A stretch of 64,000 bases of DNA from Maribacter caenipelagi (GCF_004364175.1 NZ_SNZW01000013.1:548726-612725), one strand, 5' to 3'; shown: positions 36,715 through 48,274, counted from the stretch's first letter. Translations and numbers: made by a program. The notes: generated by a model from the letters alone, not told the origin.

Positions 36715-38988
36715 ATGGCTTTTGACATAGATATGATTAAAAAGGTTTACGCTTCCATGTCGGAACGTGTAGACAAGGCAAGAGAGATTGTGGGTAAGCC
36801 GCTTACTCTTTCAGAAAAGATTTTATATTCTCACTTATGGGAAGGTAGCCCGACTAAACCATTTACAAGAGGTAAAGACTATGTTGATTTTGCTCCGGAT
36901 CGTATAGCTTGTCAAGATGCAACGGCTCAAATGGCTTTATTGCAGTTTATGCAAGCAGGTAAGCCAAAGGTTGCTGTGCCAACTACGGTACACTGTGATC
37001 ACTTGATTCAGGCTAAAAGTGGTGCTACTGCCGATCTAAAATCAGCGAACACTACAAGTGCAGAAGTTTTTGATTTCTTAGAGTCTGTTTCTAATAAATA
37101 TGGAATTGGTTTTTGGAAACCGGGTGCTGGTATTATTCACCAAGTTGTATTGGAGAATTATGCTTTTCCTGGAGGAATGATGATCGGTACCGATTCACAC
37201 ACCGTAAACGCGGGTGGATTGGGCATGGTAGCTATTGGTGTTGGTGGCGCAGATGCTGTTGATGTTATGGCAGGTATGGCCTGGGAACTTAAATTTCCAA
37301 AACTGATAGGTGTTAAGTTAACTGGAACTATTTCTGGATGGACAGCACCAAAAGATGTAATATTAAAAGTTGCCGAAATTCTGACCGTTAAGGGTGGAAC
37401 AGGAGCAATTGTTGAATATTTTGGTTCAGGTGCAAAATCTTTATCATGTACAGGTAAAGGTACTATTTGTAACATGGGTGCAGAAATAGGAGCAACAACT
37501 TCTACTTTTGGTTACGATGAGTCTATGGAGCGCTACTTAAGGGCTACTGATAGAGCCGATATCGCTGACGCAGCAAATAAGGTCAAAGAGCATTTAACTG
37601 CAGATGCTGAGGTATATGCAAATCCTGAGCAATATTTCGATGAGGTTATTGAAATTAACCTATCAGAATTAACACCATTGTTGAATGGTCCTTTTACACC
37701 AGATTTATCTACGAAAGTGGGTAAAGACATGACAGAGAAGGCTACATCTCATGAATGGCCATTAGCTGTTGAGTGGGGATTAATAGGTTCTTGTACCAAC
37801 TCTTCTTATGAAGATTTATCCAGAGCTTCTTCAATCGCACAGCAAGCTATTGATAAAGGTATTAAAATGAAAGCCGAATTAGGTATTAATCCTGGTTCTG
37901 AGCAAGTTAGATATACGGCAGACCGTGATGGTATTCTTGGAATATTCGAGAAATTGGATGCCAAGATTTTTACCAACGCATGTGGACCATGTATTGGTCA
38001 ATGGGCACGTTACAGTGACCCAAAAAATGCTCCAAAAAACAGTATCGTTCACTCTTTCAATAGAAATTTTGCAAAACGTGCAGATGGTAACCCAAATACG
38101 CACGCATTTGTTGCTTCACCAGAAATTACAGCTGCAATTGCAATTTCAGGTAGATTAGATTTTAACCCGATGACGGATAAACTAATCAATGAAAAAGGTG
38201 AAGAAGTAATGTTCGATGAGCCAACAGGATGGGAATTGCCTCCTAAAGGTTTTGCAGTAGAAGATGCCGGTTTTCTTGCACCTGATGAAGATGGATCTGG
38301 TGTTGAAGTTAAAGTTGCTTCAGATTCTGAACGTTTACAGTTGTTAGAGCCGTTTACACCTATAAAAGACGAAAGCTTAATGGGTGCCAAATTATTGATC
38401 AAAGCATTTGGTAAGTGTACTACGGATCATATCTCTATGGCAGGACCATGGTTACGTTTTCGTGGTCATTTAGATAATATTTCTAATAACTGTTTAATTG
38501 GAGCTGTTAATGCATTTGGACATAAGACTAACCTGGTTAAAAATCAATTGAACGGAGAATTTGGCGGTGTACCAGATACGGCAAGAGCTTACAAGGCAGC
38601 TGGGATTAGAAGTATCGTTGTAGGTGATCATAATTATGGAGAAGGTTCTTCGCGCGAGCATGCTGCAATGGAACCACGTCATTTAGGTGTTGCTGCGGTA
38701 ATTGTAAAGTCATTCGCACGTATACACGAAACAAACCTTAAAAAACAAGGTATGTTAGGATTAACTTTTGCGAACGAAAGTGATTATGACCTTATTCAAG
38801 AAGATGATACATTTAATTTTATAGATATAGCAGAGTTTGCGCCAGATAAGCAATTAACCGTAGAGGTTGTTCATGCTGATGGCAGCAATGATGTAATCAA
38901 AGTGAACCATACATATAATGCCGCACAAATAGGGTGGTATAGAGAAGGTTCTGCTTTAAACGTTATTAAGAGGGAAAATGCCTCATAA
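36715..38988 (+). CDS. Aconitate hydratase, mitochondrial (ACO2-like) type
   Basis: The 757-residue protein is a TCA-cycle aconitase of the mitochondrial/bacterial A-like family, distinct from AcnB in domain order. The three cluster cysteines occur in [11 protein letters not shown] (one) and [12 protein letters not shown] (two). The substrate segment [21 protein letters not shown] and the swivel-domain motif [19 protein letters not shown] are complete. Both enzymes catalyse citrate-isocitrate exchange, so one may be used under oxidative or iron-limited conditions, but which is not evident. The gene has its own terminator. Confidence 0.95.
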   Translation: MAFDIDMIKKVYASMSERVDKAREIVGKPLTLSEKILYSHLWEGSPTKPFTRGKDYVDFAPDRIACQDATAQMALLQFMQAGKPKVAVPTTVHCDHLIQAKSGATADLKSANTTSAEVFDFLESVSNKYGIGFWKPGAGIIHQVVLENYAFPGGMMIGTDSHTVNAGGLGMVAIGVGGADAVDVMAGMAWELKFPKLIGVKLTGTISGWTAPKDVILKVAEILTVKGGTGAIVEYFGSGAKSLSCTGKGTICNMGAEIGATTSTFGYDESMERYLRATDRADIADAANKVKEHLTADAEVYANPEQYFDEVIEINLSELTPLLNGPFTPDLSTKVGKDMTEKATSHEWPLAVEWGLIGSCTNSSYEDLSRASSIAQQAIDKGIKMKAELGINPGSEQVRYTADRDGILGIFEKLDAKIFTNACGPCIGQWARYSDPKNAPKNSIVHSFNRNFAKRADGNPNTHAFVASPEITAAIAISGRLDFNPMTDKLINEKGEEVMFDEPTGWELPPKGFAVEDAGFLAPDEDGSGVEVKVASDSERLQLLEPFTPIKDESLMGAKLLIKAFGKCTTDHISMAGPWLRFRGHLDNISNNCLIGAVNAFGHKTNLVKNQLNGEFGGVPDTARAYKAAGIRSIVVGDHNYGEGSSREHAAMEPRHLGVAAVIVKSFARIHETNLKKQGMLGLTFANESDYDLIQEDDTFNFIDIAEFAPDKQLTVEVVHADGSNDVIKVNHTYNAAQIGWYREGSALNVIKRENAS

Positions 38989-39012
38989 TTCAACAACTCA
39001 AAATTTGTAAGG

Positions 39013-39042
39013 AAAACTCCTGATATTAATCAGGAGTTTTTT
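39013..39042 (+). terminator. Terminator after acnA-type aconitase gene
   Basis: A perfect stem AAAACTCCTGAT with its complement, four-base loop ATTA, and a terminal T run, 24 bases after the stop codon. Confidence 0.85.
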
Positions 39043-39066
39043 AGTTTTGACCCCTATCTAACTTTT

Positions 39067-39621
39067 ATGACCAGACAAACGGTTTTTACCTTATTGATCA
39101 TTGCTTTTGTAATTTCTTTTTTCGTTACCCCTTTGGGTGATTATAGCAAAATTATTCTTAATAGGGTGTTTGCCACTTCCCCGACAATTATTAAATCTGA
39201 AAATCGTGGTAGGATAACGGACTATGATTGGAAGTTAAAAGATCAGAATTGGAAATTATTTAATTTTGATGAGGCAAAGGGTAAGGTCGCGTTCATAACT
39301 TTTTGGACTTCATGGCATATGCCTTCTCAAGCGCAGTTAAAAGACGTGCAGTACCTTTATGATACTTATGGCGACAAGATGAAGTTCTATGTTATTACTA
39401 ACGAGGAAAGAGCTCCTGTAGAACTTTTTATGAGTAAGCAAGGCTATACCTTTCCTGTAACGTATCAAATTATTGGAGAGCCTAGTCCTGTATCATTGTT
39501 GAAACCACCAGGTTCATACCTAATCGATAAAGCTGGTTCAATAGTAATTCACCAAAATGCTATTTCAGACTGGAGTAACGAAAAGGTAAATAGGCTTTTA
39601 AACGAATTGATATCGGAGTAA
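39067..39621 (+). CDS. Membrane-anchored thioredoxin-like protein lacking the redox cysteines
   Basis: The 184-residue protein has one N-terminal transmembrane helix (VFTLLIIAFVISFFVTPL) and a periplasmic TlpA/thioredoxin-like domain. The position of the WCxPC active site is W83-H-M-P-S87 (FWTSWHMPSQAQL), so both catalytic cysteines are missing and thiol-disulfide exchange is not expected. The rest of the fold appears intact (YDTYGDKMKFYVITNEERAP). It lies four bases before the crtA-like gene. It may act as a binding or scaffold protein. A role in carotenoid synthesis is inferred only from position. Confidence 0.82.
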   Translation: MTRQTVFTLLIIAFVISFFVTPLGDYSKIILNRVFATSPTIIKSENRGRITDYDWKLKDQNWKLFNFDEAKGKVAFITFWTSWHMPSQAQLKDVQYLYDTYGDKMKFYVITNEERAPVELFMSKQGYTFPVTYQIIGEPSPVSLLKPPGSYLIDKAGSIVIHQNAISDWSNEKVNRLLNELISE

Positions 39622-39625
39622 TCAG

Positions 39626-40324
39626 ATGTCTCAAATTACAACAATAACTTTCTTTAGATATACTACTTTTTTTAATAAGCTGTGGGCTTTTGTAATGATG
39701 CAATTTGCGCACAGCCCATTAAAAAAAGTCAATGGTCTGCAAGAGTATAAACTCATGGGAAGCGGAAAGGATGGTTTTGATCCTTTTGCAGATTGGTCGG
39801 TTTATGCATTGCTTCAAATATGGGAAAATGAAGATGCGGCAAATAACTTTTTTTCTACCTCTATTTTAATTGAACGCATTATAAAAAGGACTAAAGAACG
39901 GTATACCCTATTTTTGAAAAACACCAAATCTAGAGGTTTTTGGTCTGGTGAAAATCCCTTTATAGAAAGTGATACTATAAGTCAAAATAATCCCTTTATC
40001 GCGGTAATTACTAGAGCTACGATAAAAACTTGGTCATTATACAAATTTTGGAAGTATGTTCCAACTTCTCAAAGTCCACTAGCGGGTAATAGCGGATTAA
40101 TTTATACAAAAGGAATAGGTGAAGTTCCCTTTTTGCAAATGGCTACATTTAGTATTTGGAAGGATGAAGAATCTTTAAAGCAATTTGTGTATAGAAGTAA
40201 AGAACATGCAAGGGCAATAGTAAAAACAAAAGAGCTAGACTGGTATAGTGAGGAATTATTTTCGCGCTTTCAGCCTTATAAATCCATAGGAAATTGGAAG
40301 GGTATTGATGAGCTTCCTTTTTAA
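39626..40324 (+). CDS. crtA: CrtA-like carotenoid oxygenase (putative 2-hydroxylase)
   Basis: The 232-residue protein matches the spheroidene monooxygenase (CrtA) family: TTITFFRYTTFFNKLWAFVMM, VYALLQIWENEDAANNFF and ATFSIWKDEESLKQFVYRSKEH. Purple-bacterial CrtA adds a keto group at C-2 of acyclic ends. A CrtA-related enzyme from the myxol producer Flavobacterium P99-3 was reported, from memory, as a carotenoid 2-hydroxylase. Beside cruF and crtD, conversion of a saproxanthin-type intermediate to myxol is the best inference. It is convergent with cruF, with two bases between the stops. Confidence 0.8.
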   Translation: MSQITTITFFRYTTFFNKLWAFVMMQFAHSPLKKVNGLQEYKLMGSGKDGFDPFADWSVYALLQIWENEDAANNFFSTSILIERIIKRTKERYTLFLKNTKSRGFWSGENPFIESDTISQNNPFIAVITRATIKTWSLYKFWKYVPTSQSPLAGNSGLIYTKGIGEVPFLQMATFSIWKDEESLKQFVYRSKEHARAIVKTKELDWYSEELFSRFQPYKSIGNWKGIDELPF

Positions 40325-40326
40325 TT

Positions 40327-42433
<2,107 letters not shown>

Positions 42434-42435
42434 TT

Positions 42436-42882
42436 TTATTTTTTAAAATATTTGAAAGGAACAAACAGCATCCCGAAGCATTCACCATCACCTTTGCCTA
42501 TATGTTTGTGGTGCATTTTATGTGCTCTTCTAACACCTCTACTGTACCAGTTATTTGCATTTCTAAATAGCTTAAAGCGTTGGTGTATAAAAATATCATG
42601 CACCAAGAAATAAGCAATTCCGTATGCCAAAATTCCAAATCCTAACGGGTAGCCGTACCAAAATCCAGTAGTGCCTGCATAAAATAAAGACATGCTTACA
42701 ATTGCATAAAAGATGAAGAACAGGTCATTTCTTTCAAACCAAGAATCGTGATCTTTTTTATGATGATCTTTATGTAAGCTCCATAGAAAACCATGCATTA
42801 CATATTTATGCGTAAACCACGCCATGAATTCCATGAACAAAAATGTTCCAAGAAAAATCAGTATTCCAATAACTATATTCAT
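42436..42882 (-). CDS. crtZ: Beta-carotene hydroxylase
   Basis: The 148-residue membrane di-iron hydroxylase has the histidine boxes HKYVMH, HKDHH and HDIFIHQRF followed by RRAHKMHHKH, as in CrtZ. It adds the 3-hydroxyl to the beta-ionone ring. The start overlaps the crtB stop by one base (TAATG), and the stop is two bases from the crtD start, so the genes are translationally coupled. Its presence means that beta-ring pigment is made, so a lycopene cyclase must be encoded elsewhere in the genome. Confidence 0.95.
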   Translation of the reverse strand: MNIVIGILIFLGTFLFMEFMAWFTHKYVMHGFLWSLHKDHHKKDHDSWFERNDLFFIFYAIVSMSLFYAGTTGFWYGYPLGFGILAYGIAYFLVHDIFIHQRFKLFRNANNWYSRGVRRAHKMHHKHIGKGDGECFGMLFVPFKYFKK

Positions 42883-43721
42883 TATACCAAGTTCATTTTA
42901 AATTTAACATAAGAACGTGCAAGTAGTCCAAATTTCTGGTAATTCGGCACTCTAATTCGTGCATTTTTTATTTCTAAAGATGGTGTGCTTTGTAATTTGT
43001 TCAGTAGTTTGTAATAATACTTATACGCTGTATATACTCCGAATTTTGCATCTGTAGGCAGACCTATAATTCCTTCGTAACCTTTCTTGAAATCAGCCTT
43101 TATTTCTTCAACGATGCGTTTTTTAGATGCTTCATCCAACTCTTTTAAGTTGGTGTTTGGGAAATATGATCTATTGAGTTCCTCAAAATCAGCTTTTACA
43201 TCTCTCAAGAAATTCACTTTTTGAAATGCAGATCCAAGAGCCATTGCAGATTCTTTCAATCTATTATACTCTTCAACATTGCCCTTCACAAACACCTGAA
43301 GACACATTAAGCCGACAACATCTGCAGAACCATATATATACTCTTTATATTCTGCATCGGTTCGGTAAATATTCTTCACCAAATCCATTCGCATACTTTT
43401 CATAAATGAATCAACTAAGTGCTTTGGTATATCATAGGTATGATATGTATGTTGAAAAGAGTTTAAAATAGGGTTAAGACTTATTTTATCTCGTAACGAA
43501 GCTTCAAGTTCTTCTTCGAATTTATCGAAAAGAACTTCTTTGTCGTAATCATGAAACGTATCTACAATTTCATCTGCAAATCGAACAAAACCGTAAATAT
43601 TATAAATATGACCACGAATAGATGAGTGAAGCATCTTAGTGGCTAATGCGAAAGAAGTACTGTATTGTTTGGTAACAATCTTACTGCATTGGTATGAAAC
43701 TTGATCAAAAGTATCTTTCAT
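42882..43721 (-). CDS. crtB: Phytoene synthase
   Basis: The 279-residue squalene/phytoene synthase family enzyme condenses two geranylgeranyl diphosphates to phytoene. The first aspartate-rich motif is in RFADEIVDTFHDY and the second is SAFQKVNFLRDVKADFEEL. YSTSFALATKML at the N-terminus is also conserved. It lies seven bases after crtI in the same direction and overlaps crtZ by one base. Confidence 0.95.
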   Translation of the reverse strand: MKDTFDQVSYQCSKIVTKQYSTSFALATKMLHSSIRGHIYNIYGFVRFADEIVDTFHDYDKEVLFDKFEEELEASLRDKISLNPILNSFQHTYHTYDIPKHLVDSFMKSMRMDLVKNIYRTDAEYKEYIYGSADVVGLMCLQVFVKGNVEEYNRLKESAMALGSAFQKVNFLRDVKADFEELNRSYFPNTNLKELDEASKKRIVEEIKADFKKGYEGIIGLPTDAKFGVYTAYKYYYKLLNKLQSTPSLEIKNARIRVPNYQKFGLLARSYVKFKMNLV

Positions 43722-43728
43722 AGGTTAA

Positions 43729-45186
43729 CTAATTATCCTTTATAATTAATTCTGACACTAACTTACCGGAGATTAATGCGGGCGGCACACCGGGACCAGG
43801 CACAGTCAGTTGTCCTGTAAAATATAAATCAACTACTTTTTTACTTCTTAAATTAGGTCTTAAAAATGCAGTTTGTGTTAAAGTATTCGCCATGCCATAT
43901 GCATTGCCTTTGTATGAGTTGTATCGTTCAACAAAATCTTTAACACAGAATGTCTCTTTGAATATAATATTTTTTCTAATGTCTTGCCCTGTTCTTTTTT
44001 CGAAACGATCCATAATTAAATCAAAATATTGACTTCTCAATGCTTCGGTATCTTCAAGAGCAGTTGCAATCGGAACTAGAAAAAATGCTGTTTCGCAACC
44101 TTCAGGTGACATACTTGCATCTGTAATAGACGGAAAATTGGCGTAAAACAATGGATTTGTAGGCCATTTTGGACTGTCGTAAATTTCTTTGGCGTGTAGC
44201 TCAAAATTTGTATCAAAAAATAGGTTGTGATGTTCAACGTTTTTCAGTTTTGTATCAAGCCCTATGTAGAACAATAAGGAAGAGGGCGCAAATACCTTTT
44301 TATCCCAATAGCTTTGAGAATATTGCTGGTATTTTTCATCTAAAAGGCTTTCAGAGTGATGGTAATCTGCTCCGCTCAAAACAACATCTGCGTTAATGGT
44401 TTTTCCATTGCACGTAACCCCTGTAGCCTTACCGTTAGTTACTTGAATTTTTTCTATCGGCGCGTTGGTGTGTATTTTGACACCAAGTTCTTTAGCAAGA
44501 CTTTCCATGGCTTTAATAACCTTATACATGCCGCCTTTTGGGTGCCATGTACCCAGGCCAAAATCGGCAAAGTTCATGAAATTATAGAACGACGGAGTAT
44601 TGCTAGGCTTAGCGCCAAGAAACAATACAGGAAATTCTAAAGTAGATACCAATTTCGGATTTTTAAAAGACTTACGTACTTGCGAACTAATAGTTTTAAA
44701 AAATTGGTCAACCTTTAATATAGTTTCTTTTGTCACTAATTCTAAAGGAGAAAGTCCCGGTCTTAAAACTACCTTATTGATGGCAATATCATAGTTTTCT
44801 TGTGCTTGAGCGATGAACTTTTTTAACGCTTTTGAGCTGCCAGGTTCTATTCTTTCGAACTCTACGCAAATTTTATCCATACTATCACCAATGGTAATAA
44901 TATCGTCACTAAAAAATATTTTATAAGCCGGACTCAGCTTATCTAGTTGGTAATAGTCTGATGTTTGTTTATTGAAATCGGCAAAAAACTTATCAAATAT
45001 GTCTGGCATCCAATACCAACTTGGTCCCATGTCAAAAGTAAATCCTTCTTTTATGAATTGAGAAGCTCTACCACCCACGGTGTTGTTTTTCTCATATATA
45101 GACACGTCCCAGCCACCTTTTGCCAAGTAACATGCTGCTGATAATGATGAAAAACCAGAACCAATTACTATGCAATTTTTATTCAT
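43729..45186 (-). CDS. crtI: Phytoene desaturase
   Basis: The 485-residue flavoenzyme desaturates phytoene to lycopene. The FAD motif is IVIGSGFSSLSAACYLAKGGWDV-like with GGRA following, and the conserved C-terminal flavin segment LYFTGQLTVPGPGVPPALIS is intact, unlike in the paralogous crtD. I chose ATG 45186 over the in-frame TTG three codons upstream. It is the first enzyme gene after the cobalamin-binding regulator, 14 bases away in the same direction. Confidence 0.96.
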   Translation of the reverse strand: MNKNCIVIGSGFSSLSAACYLAKGGWDVSIYEKNNTVGGRASQFIKEGFTFDMGPSWYWMPDIFDKFFADFNKQTSDYYQLDKLSPAYKIFFSDDIITIGDSMDKICVEFERIEPGSSKALKKFIAQAQENYDIAINKVVLRPGLSPLELVTKETILKVDQFFKTISSQVRKSFKNPKLVSTLEFPVLFLGAKPSNTPSFYNFMNFADFGLGTWHPKGGMYKVIKAMESLAKELGVKIHTNAPIEKIQVTNGKATGVTCNGKTINADVVLSGADYHHSESLLDEKYQQYSQSYWDKKVFAPSSLLFYIGLDTKLKNVEHHNLFFDTNFELHAKEIYDSPKWPTNPLFYANFPSITDASMSPEGCETAFFLVPIATALEDTEALRSQYFDLIMDRFEKRTGQDIRKNIIFKETFCVKDFVERYNSYKGNAYGMANTLTQTAFLRPNLRSKKVVDLYFTGQLTVPGPGVPPALISGKLVSELIIKDN

Positions 45187-45200
45187 TTGTATCAAAGAGA

Positions 45201-46100
45201 TTATAAATTGTTAACCAAGTTATCGATGGAAGTAAATGTTCTACAAAATTTAGGTTTCGTAGCCTCTTCAATAAAATTGGTTTGTCTTCCTAAAATCCAA
45301 AAATTAGGGTTGTTATATTTGGCAACAAGCTTAGAGAAATCTTCTAAATACTTATTAATTTTATCTTTTTCTGGGAAAACGGTAAAATACGAAACGAAAT
45401 AAATATCATCGAAATACTTTAATACATCTTCTAGATTCTCCATAGGTATCGTAGGACCTAAATATATACACTTATAACCTTTTAAAATAATTTCGTAGTT
45501 AATATACAATAATCCGATATCGTGTATTTCATTTTCAGGTAAAAAGGCAACAAATACTTTATCTTTTCTTGTAGGTTCTAAATGTTGAAGCTTCTCGGTA
45601 TTGAGAAGAATTTTTTGTTTAATCAAGCTACTCATAAAATGCTCATGAGCCGGACTAATAGTATCAGTTTGCCAAAGAAGACCAAGCTCGTTCAATAAGG
45701 GAACAAATGTTTCTTTAAAGATTTCTCTAAACGAATTTTCACTCAATAAAGCATTATAGGTATTAAAGAACATTGTTTGGTCAAAATTGACCATTGCCAA
45801 CTTAAAAGCATTTATAGCTTGACTCTTATGACTATGTTTTGCTACTATCTCACGAACTACATACGGAATATCCTTATCAGAAATCTTGGCGATTTTAGAT
45901 ATTTTGTGTCCGTTATTATACAACAATGTAACATTAAGTAACTTTTGTAGGCTCGAAAGGCTATATGTTCTAATGTTTGTGTCGGTACGTTCAGGAGACA
46001 AAAGATTGTATCTTTTTTCCCAAATTCTGATGGTGTGTGCTTTAATGCCAGAGAGGTTTTCAAGGTCCCTAATACTAAACTGCTTTTTTACATTGTTCAT
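45201..46100 (-). CDS. CarH-type MerR regulator with cobalamin-binding domain
   Basis: The N-terminal MerR helix-turn-helix (FSIRDLENLSGIKAHTIRIWEKR) is followed by a helical bundle and a B12-binding domain. The adenosylcobalamin-capping motif W143-x9-E153-H154 and the lower-axial histidine motif E191-I-H193-D-I-G196 are both present. CarH represses carotenoid genes in the dark and releases DNA in light. The residue that supplies the upper axial histidine after photolysis in Thermus CarH (the one following the Trp) is Gln144 here. The gene is first in the crt operon, so it likely autoregulates and controls pigment synthesis in response to light. Confidence 0.9.
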   Translation of the reverse strand: MNNVKKQFSIRDLENLSGIKAHTIRIWEKRYNLLSPERTDTNIRTYSLSSLQKLLNVTLLYNNGHKISKIAKISDKDIPYVVREIVAKHSHKSQAINAFKLAMVNFDQTMFFNTYNALLSENSFREIFKETFVPLLNELGLLWQTDTISPAHEHFMSSLIKQKILLNTEKLQHLEPTRKDKVFVAFLPENEIHDIGLLYINYEIILKGYKCIYLGPTIPMENLEDVLKYFDDIYFVSYFTVFPEKDKINKYLEDFSKLVAKYNNPNFWILGRQTNFIEEATKPKFCRTFTSIDNLVNNL

Positions 46101-46122
46101 GTTTTCTTAAAAAGGATTAAAC

Positions 46123-46130
46123 AAATTTAC
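46123..46130 (-). promoter_or_regulatory. Candidate -7 element for crt operon
   Basis: TAAATTTG on the minus strand matches TAnnTTTG exactly, and its downstream end is 22 bases before the regulator start codon. No correctly spaced -33 TTG was found. It would drive the carH-like gene and the crt genes. Confidence 0.4.
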
Positions 46131-46177
46131 AATTTATTAAAATGCATTAGGGTACTTGAGCGTTAAAATTATCAAAA

Positions 46178-46208
46178 TAAAAAAGGTTAGACCTAAATCT
46201 AACCTTTT
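46178..46208 (-). terminator. Terminator after tRNA-Leu
   Basis: The stem AAAAGGTTAGA pairs with TCTAACCTTTT around a six-base loop. It begins directly after the tRNA 3' end on the minus strand and ends in a T run. Confidence 0.85.
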
Positions 46209-46209
46209 G

Positions 46210-46293
46210 TGCCCACGACTGGATTCGAACCAGCACGTCCTTACGAACACTACCCCCTCAAGGTAGCATGTCTACCAATTTCACCACGTGGGC
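46210..46293 (-). tRNA. tRNA-Leu (anticodon GAG)
   Basis: The 84-base cloverleaf has acceptor arms GCCCACG/CGTGGGC with discriminator A. The anticodon stem CTACC/GGTAG holds loop TTGAGGG, whose anticodon GAG reads leucine CUC/CUU. A long variable arm of the class II type and the T loop TTCGAAT are visible. CCA is not encoded. A terminator follows immediately. Confidence 0.95.
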
Positions 46294-46377
46294 ATTCTTG
46301 AAGAATATTCGAGCGTAAAGATAGAAACCTATCTTTCAATTTAAAATATATTGGTGATTATTAATAGGCTAACTTAT

Positions 46378-47223
46378 TTATAGTAATTGCGATTTTTGAT
46401 ACTGGGTTGGTGTCAAGCCTTTTATCTTTTTAAACTTCTTATTGAAATTAGAAATGGAATTAAAACCAGATAGGTCAGATATCATATTTATATTCAACTC
46501 TTTTTTAGAATTTAGTAACTGGCAGGCATGTTCTACACGAAGCTCTATTAAAAATTGAAAGAATGTTTTATTGGTTCGTTGTTTAAAAAAACGACAAAAC
46601 GCGTTTGGGGTCATGTATGCCATTTTAGAAATGTCATTTAATAATATAGGCTGCTGAAAATTTTTAAAGACGAAGTCAAATATTTCTTGCAAACGTTCAC
46701 CCTCATTAGAGCTTAGGGTTTTAGCATAAATGAACTTACTTAATGGTTCGGTAGACGCGTTGCTTAATTGTTCTAATAACTCTAAAAAGAAAGTAAAGCG
46801 TTTTAATTTATGTTCCGTTTGCAGTGCTAAGAGTTGTTGAGTTATTTGATTTTTATTTGATAGCACTTTAAAGCCGGAAGCGGCATATTTAAAGAACGAT
46901 TGCAAATCTTTGAAATAGGGTAGATCAAAGAAGCCTACACCAAACGTATTATCGGTAAAGAAAACCGTAAGCATATGAGCATCTTCATCATCTGCAATAC
47001 TTTTAAAAACGTGAGGTAGATTACTGCCGATTACATAAATATCTCCTGCAGAAAATTGGTGTAAGCTATCACCGACCAACAATTTTCCGTTTCCATTTAT
47101 AATATAGCTTATTTGAATTTCTTCATGTTGATGTAAGCGGTTGTAAAAGAAAGGTTCTTTATCTATTTGAATAATTAAATGCTCATCTATTGGTTTTGGT
47201 ATTTTAAACGGAAAAACCTTCAT
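46378..47223 (-). CDS. AraC family transcriptional regulator (cupin sensor)
   Basis: The 281-residue regulator has an N-terminal cupin sensing domain (HQHEEIQISYIINGNGKLLVG, FSAGDIYVIGSNLPHVF) and a C-terminal AraC helix-turn-helix pair (LNDISKMAYMTPNAFCRFFKQRTNKTF and ISDLSGFNSISNFNKKFKKIKG). It is divergent from the hydroxyproline operon, with 133 bases between the starts, so it is the likely activator of that operon with hydroxyproline or an intermediate as effector. The ligand is an inference. Confidence 0.92.
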   Translation of the reverse strand: MKVFPFKIPKPIDEHLIIQIDKEPFFYNRLHQHEEIQISYIINGNGKLLVGDSLHQFSAGDIYVIGSNLPHVFKSIADDEDAHMLTVFFTDNTFGVGFFDLPYFKDLQSFFKYAASGFKVLSNKNQITQQLLALQTEHKLKRFTFFLELLEQLSNASTEPLSKFIYAKTLSSNEGERLQEIFDFVFKNFQQPILLNDISKMAYMTPNAFCRFFKQRTNKTFFQFLIELRVEHACQLLNSKKELNINMISDLSGFNSISNFNKKFKKIKGLTPTQYQKSQLL

Positions 47224-47325
47224 ATGCATCTAATTTAGCACTATTTATTGTAAAAGAATGATTAAAATGGTAAAATAGTACGATATGTGGTTAATATGAA
47301 AACAATTAAATTCTAATACTACCCG

Positions 47326-47333
47326 TAGATTTG
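47326..47333 (+). promoter_or_regulatory. Candidate -7 element for hydroxyproline operon
   Basis: TAGATTTG matches TAnnTTTG exactly and ends 23 bases before the first start codon of the operon. No -33 TTG at standard spacing was seen, consistent with dependence on the divergent AraC activator. Confidence 0.4.
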
Positions 47334-47356
47334 GATATCATCAAAAAAAAAATAGA

Positions 47357-48274
47357 ATGAGTATTTCATGGACAGGCGTTATGCCAGCAGTTACAACAAA
47401 ATTTACCGATAAAGATGAACTTGATCTAGATATGTTCTCTGTCAATATTAGAGCTCAATTAGATGCTGGTGTAAGCGGAATCATTCTTGGCGGAACCTTG
47501 GGCGAAGCAAGTACCTTAACTTATGACGAGAAAAAGGTGCTTATGAAAGAGACTGTAAAGTTGGTAAAAGGTAAGGTGCCTGTCATTATTAATATTGCTG
47601 AACAAACAACGAAAGGAGCTATTCATGCTGCTGAAGTTGCCGAAGAATGTGGTGCAACAGGTTTAATGATGTTGCCGCCTATGCGCTATAAAGCGAATAA
47701 TCATGAAACGGTAACCTATTTTAAAGAAACGGCGAATAGTACCGATTTGCCCATTATGATTTATAACAACCCTATTGATTATGGTATACTGGTGACCCTA
47801 GATATGTTAGAGGAGCTTATGGCTTGCGATAATATACAGGCGGTAAAAGAATCTACAAGAGATATTTCTAATATTACACGTATAAAATCAAGATTCGGTG
47901 ATAGACTTAATGTTCTAACCGGGGTTGATACATTAGGCTTAGAAAGCACATTAATGGGGGCTGATGGATGGGTAGCTGGTTTGGTATGTGCTTTTCCGGC
48001 GGAAACGTGTGCTGTTTTCGAATTGGCTAGAGCTGGTAGAATTAAAGAAGCATTAGAAATATATAGGTGGTTTTTACCATTATTGGAGCTTGATATTAGT
48101 CCGCAATTGGTACAGAATATTAAAATGGCAGAGGTTGCAACGGGTATTGGTACAGAAAATGTTCGCGCTCCAAGGCTGCCATTAATTGGAACAGAACGCG
48201 AAAGAGTAGCAGCGGTAATAAAACATGGTATGGCCACCAGACCAACATTGCCAAATTATAAAGGAATTAATTAA
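47357..48274 (+). CDS. DapA-family deaminase (probable pyrroline-4-hydroxy-2-carboxylate deaminase)
   Basis: This is a 305-residue class I aldolase-type TIM barrel. The catalytic Tyr is in IMIYNNPIDYGI and the Schiff-base Lys in NIQAVKESTRDIS. By itself this could be a dihydrodipicolinate synthase, but its operon contains the other hydroxyproline enzymes. It is therefore best read as the deaminase that converts pyrroline-4-hydroxy-2-carboxylate to 2-oxoglutarate semialdehyde (LhpC/HypD step). It is the first gene of four in the same direction. Confidence 0.88.
   Translation: MSISWTGVMPAVTTKFTDKDELDLDMFSVNIRAQLDAGVSGIILGGTLGEASTLTYDEKKVLMKETVKLVKGKVPVIINIAEQTTKGAIHAAEVAEECGATGLMMLPPMRYKANNHETVTYFKETANSTDLPIMIYNNPIDYGILVTLDMLEELMACDNIQAVKESTRDISNITRIKSRFGDRLNVLTGVDTLGLESTLMGADGWVAGLVCAFPAETCAVFELARAGRIKEALEIYRWFLPLLELDISPQLVQNIKMAEVATGIGTENVRAPRLPLIGTERERVAAVIKHGMATRPTLPNYKGIN

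Noticed and set aside
47779-48237. Minus-strand frame of 152 codons
   Set aside because: Antisense shadow of the DapA-family gene, which carries catalytic residues in frame.
47357-48274. Dihydrodipicolinate synthase for lysine biosynthesis
   Set aside because: The gene lies first in a hydroxyproline operon with all partner enzymes, so the deaminase role is more likely.
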